64,000 bases of DNA from Lomentospora prolificans (Eukaryota > Ascomycota > Sordariomycetes > Microascales > Microascaceae): positions 558,001 through 622,000 of the forward strand of contig JARFXM010000006.1 of assembly GCA_029532625.1 (NCBI GenBank), in the 5' to 3' direction. The notes below the pieces were generated by a model. It saw only the letters and a program-made list of their open reading frames with translations. It was not told where the DNA came from and made no database searches. The stretch's first letter is position 1. Every line of letters begins with the position of its first letter. The position numbers were made by a program, and so were the translations under genes. Below, one piece after another: positions 45,915 to 57,210 of this stretch.

Positions 45915-47551
45915 TTTGAATCGGGAAAAATTGCAATCGCTAGAAGAAATGAATTATCTTTGTGAATCAATGGATTGATCGGGGGTTCGTTTCTCGCTCC
46001 GATGTCCGTTCTCGAATGGAGGGGGGGTATGCGGCCGAGTGTGTGTGCGTGTGGATGAGCGTGGTTGACCGGGCAAGGTTTGTCAGCGCTTGCGCCGTTG
46101 GATGGGAATTATTTAACACGTCTCGCTATTTTTTTTCCTTGAGGCCCCCCGTTTGCTAGCTAGGTCGATGCACAACCAGCTCGACAGAAAAAAAAAATAA
46201 TAAACGCGCCGGTAGGGGCTCGGAAAATACGTTAATGATCTCGTTTCGCTGGACGGGAATGGACGCCTTTGGGAAGGGGGATGGGCAGGTTGGAGTTTCC
46301 CAGTGGACGAGATGGTCGTGATGAGGTGGTAAGTGGAGGATCGAAATTGTCGATGCGCAGCGCTCCGCTGGAAGAAAATGATGGAAGGAGGGAGGGATAC
46401 TGTGGCGCTGGGGGGGTGGAATGCAAGACTTGGCACCAAGTTTGCGGTCGGAAAACACGGGAAATGAATCCAACTTGGAGAAAGTCTGACAAAACCAAAT
46501 TCAGCTGAAGAAGAGAAGAAAAAAAAAATCCCAAAAGGCTGGCCAATGTGGACGATGAGAACGAAAGCGCAGGCTATTCCCAAGGGTGTCGCTGTGATGC
46601 TCGCGAAGCCTACCAACAAGTCGGTGACAGGCCAGGACGAGGGAAATTTGAGCGGCTGGTTCAGCTTAACCGACTGACGACTCTCTTCTCGAGAATGAGG
46701 AGAGAGCAGCGCCGCGTCCGCAAGAAAACAATGGGTTCTTGGCCTCCCAGGAATAGTGTGATCGATTATTACCGGAAACGGTTACGCCACAAGAGGGAGA
46801 GGTTGGGAAATAATCACAGGACGCAGACCAGTGTAACGCTGAGACACCACTGTTTCGTCTTCTGGGACCAGGTTAACAGCCCAAGCCTCTCAGCGGCTTG
46901 GTGGGGTATATCACGTGATAAACATGCGCCAGCTTGGCCCTTCGTCAATGGATGCGAGCACCGCGAATCCAAACGAGCTCGGACCTAGGAGAGGAAGCTC
47001 AGGACCACTGATGCTGCTGTCAGCTCGCAGCTTCTTCCAGCTTATTTCCTATGGGTGCAGCCAGTCGAACTCTTGGACCAACCATTTCCAGAGTTCCTCT
47101 GGTATGTACGAAAATACTCGACGGGAAGGAGCAGCTTCGCCACGAGACCAGGTCTCCGACCGGGCCAAGAATATATACATACAAGCACGCAAAAGGCGAA
47201 GTCCCCTTGTTCTTCAACAGCGCTCTATAATACCTCCGGAGTCATACAGAAGTAAGTCAATGTAATCTCTGCTTTGGAGTCATGCTGGCGCCACGACAGG
47301 CCCCTTTCTTCACAGAAATGCAACATTAATGCGTTAAGCCAAGCTAAACTAAGACAGACCCTCGCTCAAAATGGAATGGCAGCGAATAATACGCGTACAC
47401 CATACCTAAGTAGTTCGTCGTGAACCCCGACTCCGATCCATGTATAAACTGCAGGTATCGCATAAGACCAAAATGGGAAGCTGTACCCAGCCAACCCATC
47501 TAACCCTTCTCTAATAGAATCCAATGCAGCCCCAGATACCTCTCCTCACAA
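45915..47551. other. Intergenic region upstream of the BAH-PHD gene
   Basis: 1.6 kb without a supportable gene. Contains a perfect TCACGTGA palindrome at 46911-46918 and T/C-rich leader sequence close to the BAH-PHD start. The right side is the 3' flank of Atg22. Confidence 0.45.
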
Positions 47552-49583
47552 TTACTCATCATCCTCGAGAGCAGCTGTTCTATCTCCTTCAATGGTCCCG
47601 TCCATTTTAAACCCCTCAATTGCCTCCGCCAATCGCTCAGCCTCCCGCTTACCCCGGTCGATGTTGATGAGCCAGATAAGCGGAGCAGGCAAGCCGACGA
47701 GTGCACCGAGGAACCAAAACGCCGGGCGAATATGGCCTGCTTTGCCGATAATCGCCGCCACGATTGCCGGCCCAAAGAAGCTCGAGCCTTTGTCGGTAAT
47801 CGCGTAGAGGGCGTAGAAGGCGGCCTCAGAACCCGGAGGAATGAGCTCGCCGTACAGCGATCGACAGTAGCTACTCAATCCACCAAGAACCAGACCGTAG
47901 ACCGCGGCCAGGGGATACATTTCCCACGGCTGCTGCAAACCCAGGTACCCCAAATTCTCAATAAACGGAAGATATCCGAGGAGGCCGTAGGCGGGGATAA
48001 GCTCAAAAAGCAGCAAACAAATGAGGATGATTTGATGCGGACGCATGTTCCACTTTCGCGAAATGTACGCCCAGCTAAAGGCACCAAGCACACCCGCCAG
48101 AGTAGAGATGACATTAATCATGCCGAGGGCCCACGTCTCCATCTTCAACTCAACCTTGGCGAACAGAATGGCGGTCGATGACGTTGTTGCGATAGCATCG
48201 GAGAGTAAGAACCAGCTCGCCAAGAAGAGAACAATATCAACCAATCGACGGGCGAGCTGCATCGTCTTGAAAAGTGAAGTCCATGAGTACTTGATGTAAG
48301 AGAGCCACGCGCTCTTTCCCTTGCGACCGTTAACAAGATAATCGGGCAACGGCGGGCCTGGCCTCGGCCGGAGCCACATGGCAGCGGGGATAGTAAAGAT
48401 GGTCCACCAAAGACCAATAATCATCAACACCACCCTTTGCGCAAACGTTGTCCCATGCAGAAAGAGGAGAATGAGGATGCCAAGGCATTGAACGAATAAT
48501 CCAGCAATATAACCGATACCAATACCCTTGGCTGAGATTTGCGACGAGAGCTGCACTTCGATCGAGTTGAGCTCCTGCTCCGTCTGCTCTCGATGAAGCG
48601 CCGGCGCTGCGCGACCCTCGCTGTCCGATAGCAAATTGGTCGTCGAATCCACGAGAATGGTCTCGCCATCATCGTCACCATCTTCAAGAAGGTGGTTTCG
48701 CCCATTGGCGTACTCGTCTGCAAATTCCGTCTTCGCTCGAGCGGGGAGATCAGGATGGTGGCGCACAAGAAGCGGGAGGAAAGAGTTGAGGAGCACAAAT
48801 GATGCGCCGAAGGAGGTATTAGAAATGATAGCGAGTAGACCGCCGAGGAGGTAGGTAGATGAATTGACGAAGATGTAGCAAGCCACGGCCAAGCTTCCCG
48901 TCCAAGCAAATGTGAGGAGAAGCTGCTTTCTATAGTTGCCGTGATCTGCCGCACAGCTGATGCTCACCACCAGCAGCGCTTGGATCAGGACACTGACGGA
49001 GAAGGTATACATAGCGAAACTGGCCGTGTTAATAGTCATTCCGAGGACATGGACAACGCACTGCGAGTCGTCTCCGGGCTCCTTGCTCGTCGAGCTCGGG
49101 CACGGCTTCGTCGGATCGGACAAGAGCACACCATTTTCTCGGGCGAGGGTTTCCAGAAGAATCGGGATGAAGGACGCTACAGCACTATAGGATTAGTCCA
49201 CTTTATATCGCGAGCAAGGCGTCACGGTTGTAGAGGTAGGTGGAAATAGGTGGCCGAGAACGCATTTAAAATGTCACCAGGATGGAATAATACACAACAA
49301 CATACAAATTCCTATCAAATCAAATGGAAATTAGCAGATACTCTAAATTTTTGAACCCCCAAAATTTCGGAATCGAGAGTTCATTGGGACACGCGAATGT
49401 TGAGACGCGGATCAACTTACCACATATGACGTAAGTTTCCGCCGCGAACGCATACATGTACCAGCCCGCAAGCTCCTTCTTGCTCGTTGGGCGTGTATCC
49501 TCCCCAGCGTAGCGAGGCGGCGGGTGGCCGGACAGCAAGCTATCTTCGCCGGCGTCATGGCTGGGAAGCTGGTGGTCGGTCAT
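47552..49583 (-). CDS. atg22: Autophagy-related protein 22, vacuolar amino acid effluxer
   Basis: A major-facilitator-like membrane protein of the vacuole that, in yeast, exports amino acids released by autophagic breakdown. Exons 49583-49421 and 49176-47552 give 595 residues; the intron is 49177-49420 (244 bases, with GGACTAATC before the acceptor). The first exon has PPPRYAGEDTRPTSKKELAGWYMYAFAAETYVIC and the second begins ASFIPILLETLARENGVLLSD, a hallmark of the family. About eleven hydrophobic segments follow, with a long acidic loop (about 190-245, including LLEDGDDDGETILVDS) and the conserved QQPWEMYPLAAVYGLVLGGLSSYCRSLYGELIPPGSEAAFYALYAITDKGSSFFGP region split by loops. The start is the first ATG of this frame; further upstream codons are open but lack ATG. 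Confidence 0.95.
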
Positions 49584-49980
49584 CTCGAAGCTCTCCAGCG
49601 CGTTAGCATTTGTGGAGGGACCCTGGAGAGGAGAAGGTCCGGGAGAGGTAGAGGCTGCACACTTCAAGGGGAACAGGGGCAAACAAGCCTTGACCGAGCT
49701 CTCCCTCCACGTGCATTGAGGAGAGAGTCAGCGCCTCAGCTGACACAATGACTGCCTGAAGGCGGTCGATAGAAGAGCCGGAGTTTATCCTCCGGCGACT
49801 GCAGAGCTTACCCCAGAATGTGCAGGCGCGTTCTCTGTCGCATTAGGTATCATCTACGGGGATCATCGCTGTCTCCTTCTGGGTTCCAGAGAAAAAATTA
49901 TCTAAAAAGCCTATAGGGCGACCGTCGATATGTGGTTCAGGCAAGAGGAAGCGAGGAAAAGAATTTGGCAAAAAAAAGAA

Positions 49981-50068
49981 TCTCCCGAACCTGAATCGAA
50001 CAGGTGACCCTCTGATTGAACCGTTGCCATTACAGTCAGATGTCATGAACCAACTAGACCATCGGGAG
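49981..50068 (-). tRNA. tRNA-Tyr (anticodon GTA) with 13-base intron
   Basis: A full cloverleaf can be drawn on the minus strand. The acceptor is CTCCCGA paired with TCGGGAG, giving the C1-G72 pair and A73 that mark eukaryotic tyrosine tRNA. The D arm is GGTCTAGTTGGTTCATGAC. The anticodon stem TCTGA/TCAGA encloses C-T-GTA-A (anticodon at 50031-50033), then an intron at 50017-50029 one base 3' of the anticodon, the standard site. The T arm is ACCTG-TTCGATT-CAGGT. A T-rich run (TTCTTTTTTT on the minus strand, just past 49981) serves as Pol III terminator. CCA is not encoded, as expected. Confidence 0.95.
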
Positions 50069-51079
50069 TTTGTGATTGGTTGTGTGTCGGTATTCTAATC
50101 GCCATTCTTATGTGGCTCGGTGCAGACGGCTCCACAACCGAAGCTACACCTCTTACTCTTCTGCCTGCTAAATCGCACATTCACATGTGATTAAGGGTAG
50201 CGCCGTCCAACGACTGTTACAATGGTACATGCTCTTCGACTTGAATTTCGATGTGAGGAAGCACCTAAGCAGTAAACAGGGACTCGCCGGCACAAGATGC
50301 GAACTGCGTTCTTCTTTGCTGGCTGGATAACCGGCACCAAATGAACCCTACGAAGTAGCGAGGATTCGGCTCTCGCCCGGCTCCTCCGCGACGCCTAAAT
50401 TGCCTCCCCAAACCCTTTACCACTTTAATGATTCAAGGGACGAGCACGGCCCACGAACCGTGGACATAGCTCTTTATCTCGGAACTTACGTCGGAACTCA
50501 GCGGTTGATCGTAATTTATGTCCGACGCATCTATCAAGTCTACCCATTCTTTTTCAAATGGTGTCCCCAACCTACCAGCATGCGACACAAGAAGCATCTC
50601 TGGCGTTGCAGGAGGTTTCCCAAGCTTGAGAGCGTGAAAGAGCTCTGACCTAGTAATACTTACTCTCAGGGCAACTTCAAGGCTACTCCCAATTCTTCAC
50701 TTACAGGCTACCCAAAGAGGTACCTGTGTAACCGAGAAGGGAACAGATAGGAAACGACGGATATACGACTCACTCTTGGCCTCTTGACGGATGCCCGTGT
50801 CTATAGCGTGCCTACCCGCCACGATGGCCAAAGGTCTATCGTCTGAACCTTTACCCAACCCCGGTTAACGGTGCTGTATCTTGGCAATAAGCTTTTTACG
50901 TCGCTTGGCTTTTTGTTTTCCGATGATCCTTTGGCGGAGCATCACCCCTCCATCAGAGCGAACGCCCGCCGGGGTTGGTTCCCAGGAACAACCTCATGTG
51001 TGCAACCAGTTTCTCTCACGGCCGCATGATCGCATCTCTCCGAAAACATCTAGAAACCCTGGAAAACATGGGGTACCGA

Positions 51080-51086
51080 GGCTAAA
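51080..51086 (+). promoter_or_regulatory. Possible XlnR/Xyr1 site GGCTAAA upstream of the xylanase
   Basis: An exact match to the consensus GGCTAAA of the xylanolytic activator XlnR/Xyr1, about 1.17 kb before the start codon. A CCCCAC (51483-51488), a match to the CreA repressor consensus SYGGRG on the other strand, lies closer. Short motifs of this kind occur by chance, so this is only suggestive. Confidence 0.3.
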
Positions 51087-52064
51087 ATCAGGGAATGGGG
51101 GAAAATGCAAAAAAACCTCTCACGTCGTAGCCCATATTCCCTCCTTCTTTTCCTTTCCGCGGCAAGCCTTTCGCCGAGCCATGTCGTCCGTGAGGGTGGT
51201 TCCCCAGAAATCCGCAGATCGCAAAAGAGAGGGCTGTGGGACGTGAGCGCTCTCTGGAGCGCTTACAGCTCGACACGCATCCTCCGCATATCAATATCCA
51301 TTGTCCTTTTTACACGAAGGATATTCCCCATCAATGAGATTGTCCTATTGGGCCGCGAGCAGAACAACCCCAAAAACGGGCGGTGGTATTTATCATATTG
51401 CCCAGTTCAGCCTATATCTCGTTCCCTGCGCCGGCCCATAATATATAATACCATTCGTCGCTTTTTGCCTTGCATTTCATGCACCCCACGAGGAGCCGCG
51501 CCCCCCCAGAGATTGTTCAACTCCCGATGGCCGTGCGTCTCCGCACCCGTGTCTATTGCCCATCCCAATCGATTTCTTCAGGGGTGGCGCTCTCTCCTGC
51601 GCGTTAATCACTGGGCTCTTAATATGACGGGCCGTGGCCACCGAGGATCATGGATATGGAGAGCATTCAGCAGATCAAAGGATGTGGAGCCTGGAGTATA
51701 GGCGACAGACTCTGCTCCACCTTGTTTTTCCCACAGATTAACAACCTATACCCACTATACAGCCTCTTTTTGGAGAGACTGGCCCCCTTCCTCGCAAAGC
51801 CCCCTTGCTTAGGATAGGCCGGTCCCTCCTCCAATATCGCCCCGCTTCTCCCTCTAATTTCGATGCGAATATATGGAATAATGGGGTGGTAATACCGCGT
51901 TTCCGAGCAGAAATCTTTGATGAGAGGGGTCATGGGATGCGGAGTAGGGCTATGAGGATGCGGTGCCGGAAACCGTCCCTCCCCGATATGAGGCGACAAA
52001 TCCTTTTGAAATGTGAGAGTGTGAATGTTCCGGGAAGAAATTTGATAGTGTCCGGTCCCGAGGG

Positions 52065-52070
52065 TATAAA
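52065..52070 (+). promoter_or_regulatory. TATA box of the xylanase gene
   Basis: TATAAA within GGGTATAAAGC, 185 bases before the start codon and followed by a CT-rich stretch, the usual spacing for an inducible secreted-enzyme gene in filamentous fungi. Confidence 0.5.
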
Positions 52071-52254
52071 GCTTTGGTCTCCCTGGAAGAGGATCACGGC
52101 GTATATATCTTGTCCGTCCTCGTCAGCCAAAAGTTCGAAATCCTCCATCTCTTGACCACTCATCTTTCTCTCTTTCCACACCATCGTGTCCTTGTCTCTC
52201 GCGTGTTGCCCTTTCCACTCCCCGCACAGCCCCGCCCCGTTGCTCCGAAAAACC

Positions 52255-53429
52255 ATGAAGTTCACCTCCCTCTTCATGGCCGGCGCTGCCGTCGCCGTGC
52301 CCTTCCTCGACCTCGAGCCCCGCCAGGCCATCACCAACATTGACAAGCTCATGAAGGAGAAGGGCAAGCTCTACTTCGGTACCTGCGCCGACAGGAACCT
52401 CCTCAGCAACGCCCAGAACACCGCCGTCATCAGCGCCACCTTTGGCCAGCTCACCCCCGAGAACTCAATGAAGTGGGATCAAATCAACGCCCAGCAGAAC
52501 AGCTACAACTGGCAGCCCGCCGACTTCCTCATGGACTACGCCGAGAAGAACAACCTCACCGTCCGAGGCCACACCCTGGTGTGGCACTCCCAGCTCGCTG
52601 GCTGGGTCAACAACATCAATGATAGGAACCAGCTGACCAAGGTCATTGAGGACCACGTTGCTGCTATCGTTGGCAGGTGGAAGGGCAAGATCCGAGCCTG
52701 GGTATGTAACACGACGCGAAGCTATTTCTTTGCTCGTGAGCAAGGGGAATCTAGGTCACTGCGGCGATTCGTGTCAAAAGAAGCAGGTCAGCTAACACAT
52801 TCTAGGACGTCGTCAACGAGATGTTCAACGAGGACGGATCCCTCCGTCAATCCGTCTTCTCCAGGGTCCTAGGCGAGGACTTCGTCAGGATCGCTTTCGA
52901 AGCCGCCCGCAAGGCCGATCCCGACGCGATCCTCTACATCAACGACTACAACCTCGACAGCCCAACCTACGCCAAGACCACCAACGGCATGGCCAACCAC
53001 GTCAAGAAGTGGCTCGCGGCTGGCGTCCCCATTGACGGCATTGGTACGTGCGCCTTTCCTTCTTCCAAGCCAAATGGAGGATTCTTCTCTCTAAACGAAT
53101 GAAAACGAAACTAACCCATGAAAAACCGTACAGGTTCCCAGGGCCATCTTACTCCCGGCCAGGCCGGCGCCCACGTCGAAGCCCTCAAGCTTCTCGCCGC
53201 CACCGGCGTCAAGGAGGTAGCCACCACCGAGCTCGACATCCAGGGTGCTCCCGCCAATGACTACGCCACCGTCGTCAAGGGCTGCCTCGATATCGAGTCC
53301 TGCGTCGGCGTCACCGTCTGGGGTGTCCGCGACCCCGACTCGTGGCGCGCCAACACGAACCCCCTCCTGTTCGACGGCCAGTACAACCCTAAGCCCGCCT
53401 TCAACGCCATCGCCCAGGCTCTCCAGTAA
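52255..53429 (+). CDS. Secreted endo-1,4-beta-xylanase, glycoside hydrolase family 10
   Basis: Cleaves the xylan backbone of plant cell walls outside the cell. Exons 52255-52701, 52806-53043 and 53134-53429 give 326 residues, a bare GH10 domain without carbohydrate-binding module. Signal peptide MKFTSLFMAGAAVAVP, then a likely pro-peptide ending in PR (Kex2-like, residues 23-24). Catalytic features: VRGHTLVWHSQ, the acid/base Glu154 in DVVNE right after the first intron, INDYNLDSPTYAK, and the nucleophile Glu261 in TTELDIQG; SCVGVTVWGVRDPDSW closes the barrel. Two Cys in the last exon (CLDIESC) form the usual disulfide. Introns are phase 0 and phase 1. The gene stands alone, with no other wall-degrading gene nearby. 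Confidence 0.97.
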
Positions 53430-54208
53430 TAAGCGTCTCTTTTCTTTTCTTTTTTTTTTTTTTCTTCCCTCTTTCATTTGAAAGGGGGGATGTGGACCGC
53501 ACGTCAAATAGAAAGCTTTCTTCGGTTCTCGTACCGGCCTTGTATATACTCTTTTCTTTTTATCGTGGAGCCATTTCGGTGTCTGTGGATGAGTACCTGG
53601 ACATTATGAGAACTGCAAAATGTGGAGTATGGTTCAAACCGAGTCGCGACAGATTCAACTTCTCGAGGACAGGGTTATAGGATATCGAAGGAAAAAAGAA
53701 ATATTAACCAAGTTAAATCACTGGGGTTGCTTTGCTAAAGTGTTCATATCGACTATCCCGCAGTCCGCGGCCCGATGGGACTCTTCTCGTCGAGACTCTT
53801 GAGAATGCACGTATCACCAAGTTCACAAATGACAGCCTCATTGAAAGGCAAAAAAGTCACATACATGACAACAACAATGTATTATCGGTTTGTGTCCTAC
53901 ACTGCCATCATGCCCTCTTCAAGGCAAAAGGCACGAGAGACGGGTGATGGAAGAGCAGAGCCAAGAACTAAACAGCAACGGGTGAGGGGATATCATTCGA
54001 TGTATGGTCGAAACATGCAATGAAAATCAAAACTAAACAATACCAAGGAAGAAGAGGGAGCAGGAATCGCAGAAAAGGCATGTCGCAGGATCCTCCATGA
54101 CTACTCACAACCCAGGCCATGAAACTATGGCCCTCATGTGAGTAAGCACGCCATTCCAGACCTGCCATATATCTGTCCATCCACGGCCCCCTAGAGACTC
54201 CCGTCCCC
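53430..54208. other. Convergent intergenic region
   Basis: 3' flanks of the xylanase (+) and the Par32-like gene (-). A T/C-rich run with T18 lies just after the xylanase stop. No supportable ORF. Confidence 0.45.
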
Positions 54209-55082
54209 TCACTTTTTGATGCCGAAAAGCTTGTTCTTGAGCTTGTCAGCCAAGCTCATCGGCACCTTGGCGCTTTTCTCAGCAGGAGCATCGGCCACAG
54301 GCGGCTCCTCGGCCGAGCTCTTCTTGCTGGTGACGTACTCGTTACCAGCGCCTCCACGGCCGGTGTGGTAATCCTGGTTGTCGGAGCTAGGGCGAACGGC
54401 GGCTTCAGGGACGACGACCTTGTCGGAGCGACGGGCAGCGTTGGAGCCGGCGTCGCCAATGTTACCGGAACCTATGCAGAGCTAAGTCAATCGCCATCCT
54501 TCTTGTTTGTAAGTGGCACTTGAGAGGGGCTTTGAGTTTATGATTTCATTTTTGTGCAAAAAGAGGAGTGGTGGTAATAACAGAGCCCTCTCTCAAATGT
54601 CTGCAAGAAAACCACACCCTGGTCCCATATCAGAGCCCCGTCGAGATATCAACTGAAATCGGACGGGGACCCTGGCGCGGGGCGCTGTGGTTGGTTGAGA
54701 GGATGAAGCCAAGAAAATCAGAAGCGTGGGATGCAAGATAAGGCGAGCTGGCCCAAGCTTCCTCTGCTGATAAGGATAAGGATAAAAGGTACAAAGATCA
54801 ATGTACCGAATCCAGGCTCGGGCTGCCTTGGTGCTTCTGCGGCACCAAAGATATCAAATCCGCAAGGCAGACGTTTTGAAAACAAAAAGTCCGAGACATG
54901 AATGGGGAAAAAAATAAGACAAAAAAAAAGAAAAACTCACCTCCTCGTCCAGTGCTGTATGCACCATCACCATGGCTTCCCTCAACGCCGACACGGACAA
55001 CTTCACCGTCAACGTACTGAGTGTCGTCGACGTTGATGTTCCCGGCGCCACCACGGCCGTGGGATACTTCTCCGGAAGGCAT
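54209..55082 (-). CDS. Par32-like DUF3602 protein with GRGGxGN repeats
   Basis: Exons 55082-54941 and 54471-54209 join in phase 1 to 134 residues. The protein carries three copies of the family motif: HGRGGAGNINVDDTQYVDGE near the start, TGRGGSGNIGD (rebuilt exactly across the splice) and YHTGRGGAGNEYV. It ends LADKLKNKLFGIKK. The yeast relative Par32 is phosphorylated after rapamycin and restrains ammonium transporters downstream of TORC1; a similar role here is inferred only from the family. The intron is 469 bases, much longer than the others in this window, and it contains a possible 30-base exon (54836-54807) with good splice sites that would insert EAPRQPEPGF in frame after GRGG. Confidence 0.82.
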
Positions 55083-57210
55083 TGTGGAAAAGAACGATTC
55101 TAGAATCTCGCGTAGGCAGGGTATGTTAAAGAAAAAAAACCTTAATCGGCCTGTAGTAGCGGTCCCTCTCCAAAGAATCGAAATATGGAAGAGGATGGTC
55201 AGTTGGGGTGGATGGGAGGGAAAAATTCGTGGTTCTTGGAAGGGTTGTATGTTGCGGTCTGCAGCTTTCTAGCGGGCGCACGTCGTTGCTATCGGGCCAG
55301 TAGTAAGGAAAAGAGGAGGGAGGGTGGCAGGGTGGCGGAAATAAATTCTTTGGCTTTTATTGAGGAAAGAGAGCTAGAGTTTGGAGAAGAAATGGACAAA
55401 GAATTGCGGAAGCGGACGTCCCAAGGTTTGACGTCGAGATAAGGATGGGCCTCGAGGTACCGGAGCTGAGTTATATAGTTTGATAAACCACACCACTCCC
55501 CTGCGCATTGCGGAGCTGGGCGAGGCAAAACGCCAGAGGCAAGAGACAGGTTGGGCAAGGGCTAGGCCGTCTCCATCTCAGACCATAGATGCCGTAGACT
55601 TGGTGCGAGGATGGAGTCACCTCACTAGTGTCCATGTCCCATTTCTCTGGGTAATTATGGGGTCATACTCCGCCCGCAGGGCATGGCCATGAACATGAGC
55701 ATGGGGGGCGTAGCTGGGTTCGCGATGTGCATCGCCCAGCCGGTGCATTCTTTGAAGTCTAAGCCGTCAGCTTTGGCGCTGGGCTGGGATGAGGATCATT
55801 GATGGCTTGACATGACCCGAGTTACAAGGGCCTAGCGAATATCGGAAGTCTACGGGAAATGCGAGTGTACCTTGCAGGAACATGATGCAGTATTATCTCT
55901 CGGCCGTCAAATTACACTCATAGACAGCATCTGACCGTTATCTCGTCATGCTAATGCCACTAGTACATGGCTGGTCCACGGCAACCACCACGCCAGAGAA
56001 AGTAGCTGTACGATAGGCAGGCATTTGCCTAACAAAACCCGCTGTTCTGTAATAGCCAGCGCCAGCTGCTCCTCCCCCGGAGACCCCTCAAGCGCTCCAA
56101 AACCTACCTCCCCAGGCTAGTATGGCCTTGAGTGCGGGATGCCCTCCGCGACTGGCACTGTACGAGTACATTTCCACTATTCAATGTTCTTATCCCCGCC
56201 GCCGGGGGCCAGCCAAGGAGCACTGGGTCCCTCAAAATCAGCCAGTGAGAAGGCCCTATTCCCTTCTTACGTACCTGAATTTGGTGAAAATTGCGGAGCC
56301 ACAACGCTCAGTCCGTCGCTCGATTTCCCGCTCCGATAAGATAAGAACCCAAACGCCGACAATGCAGGAGCAGTGGACAGGTGCAGTGAGAAAAGAGATG
56401 AAAGACACGGCTCCGACCTGCGAACGGCGCCAGCCAGCGTCCCCAAAATCCAAGATCTCGGGCGAACCGCCTTCTTATTCGCCCTCTTCGAAGCCCCGAA
56501 AGCCGCAGCCAAGCCTTTTAGCTATCGCCTCCTGATAGGGATGGATGGACTATCAACAAGACCCAGATTCTCATTTCCTCCACTAATTGCTCCTTCATGC
56601 TCGGCATGAGCCAACCATCTCTCGTCGTTGTCTTTTCGGACGAGCCATTCCAACCCCGAAAGATGCATATAAGCCTTCTTTTATTGTTATATGCATGTCG
56701 GATGGCTGCCAAGTGTGTGTCACGGAACCCGTGGCCGGGTCCAACTACATAGAATTGTCCTCCGTCACGCTTTTCCCCAAGTCGGAGTTGATCCCCTCCG
56801 ATCCTCTCCGATCTTGCATCTTCCCCGGATGTGGAGTGCGTCTGACAGTTTCGCTGTTCTACCTTGCTTTCCCCCAGGGTCCTCGTTTCTCCTAGCCTAG
56901 ACATATCCTGATAACAGAGCCGCTACTGATAACATGAAGAGTGTCGCATTTTCCGAGCTGGAATATAGCTGAGCCATGCTACTCGTACAGCTAGTACATC
57001 ATCTTGGCGACGGCTACCTAGCTACTGCTATGGCTTATTTCTTTCTCTCTGTTGTCTATTCTAGCGCTGAATCCTTTATCAAACAGACATCAATCATCAC
57101 ATAACAAGTTCTTAAAAAAATACCAACATGCCATCTCTGTCCGTTCCGCCACCGCTTCGCTTCCTTCATCGGAGAGCGCCGGCTCGTTGTCAATCCGCTC
57201 CTCCGCGCAA
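55083..57210. other. Intergenic region between the Par32-like gene and Fun30
   Basis: 2.1 kb with only short ORFs lacking domains. Promoter of the Par32-like gene at the left and 3' flank of Fun30 at the right. I see no RNA gene or repeat. Confidence 0.45.

Larger units (their letters stand above)
50069..52254. other. Intergenic region and promoter of the GH10 xylanase
   Basis: 2.2 kb without a supportable gene; the ORFs at 50881 and 51105 have no domain or splice logic. Candidate control sites for the xylanase are listed separately. A TATATA lies at about 52099. Confidence 0.4.

Noticed and set aside
51105..51701. A 198-codon ORF upstream of the xylanase.
   Set aside because: Its translation has no recognisable family, odd composition and no relation to splice sites; it lies in the promoter region.
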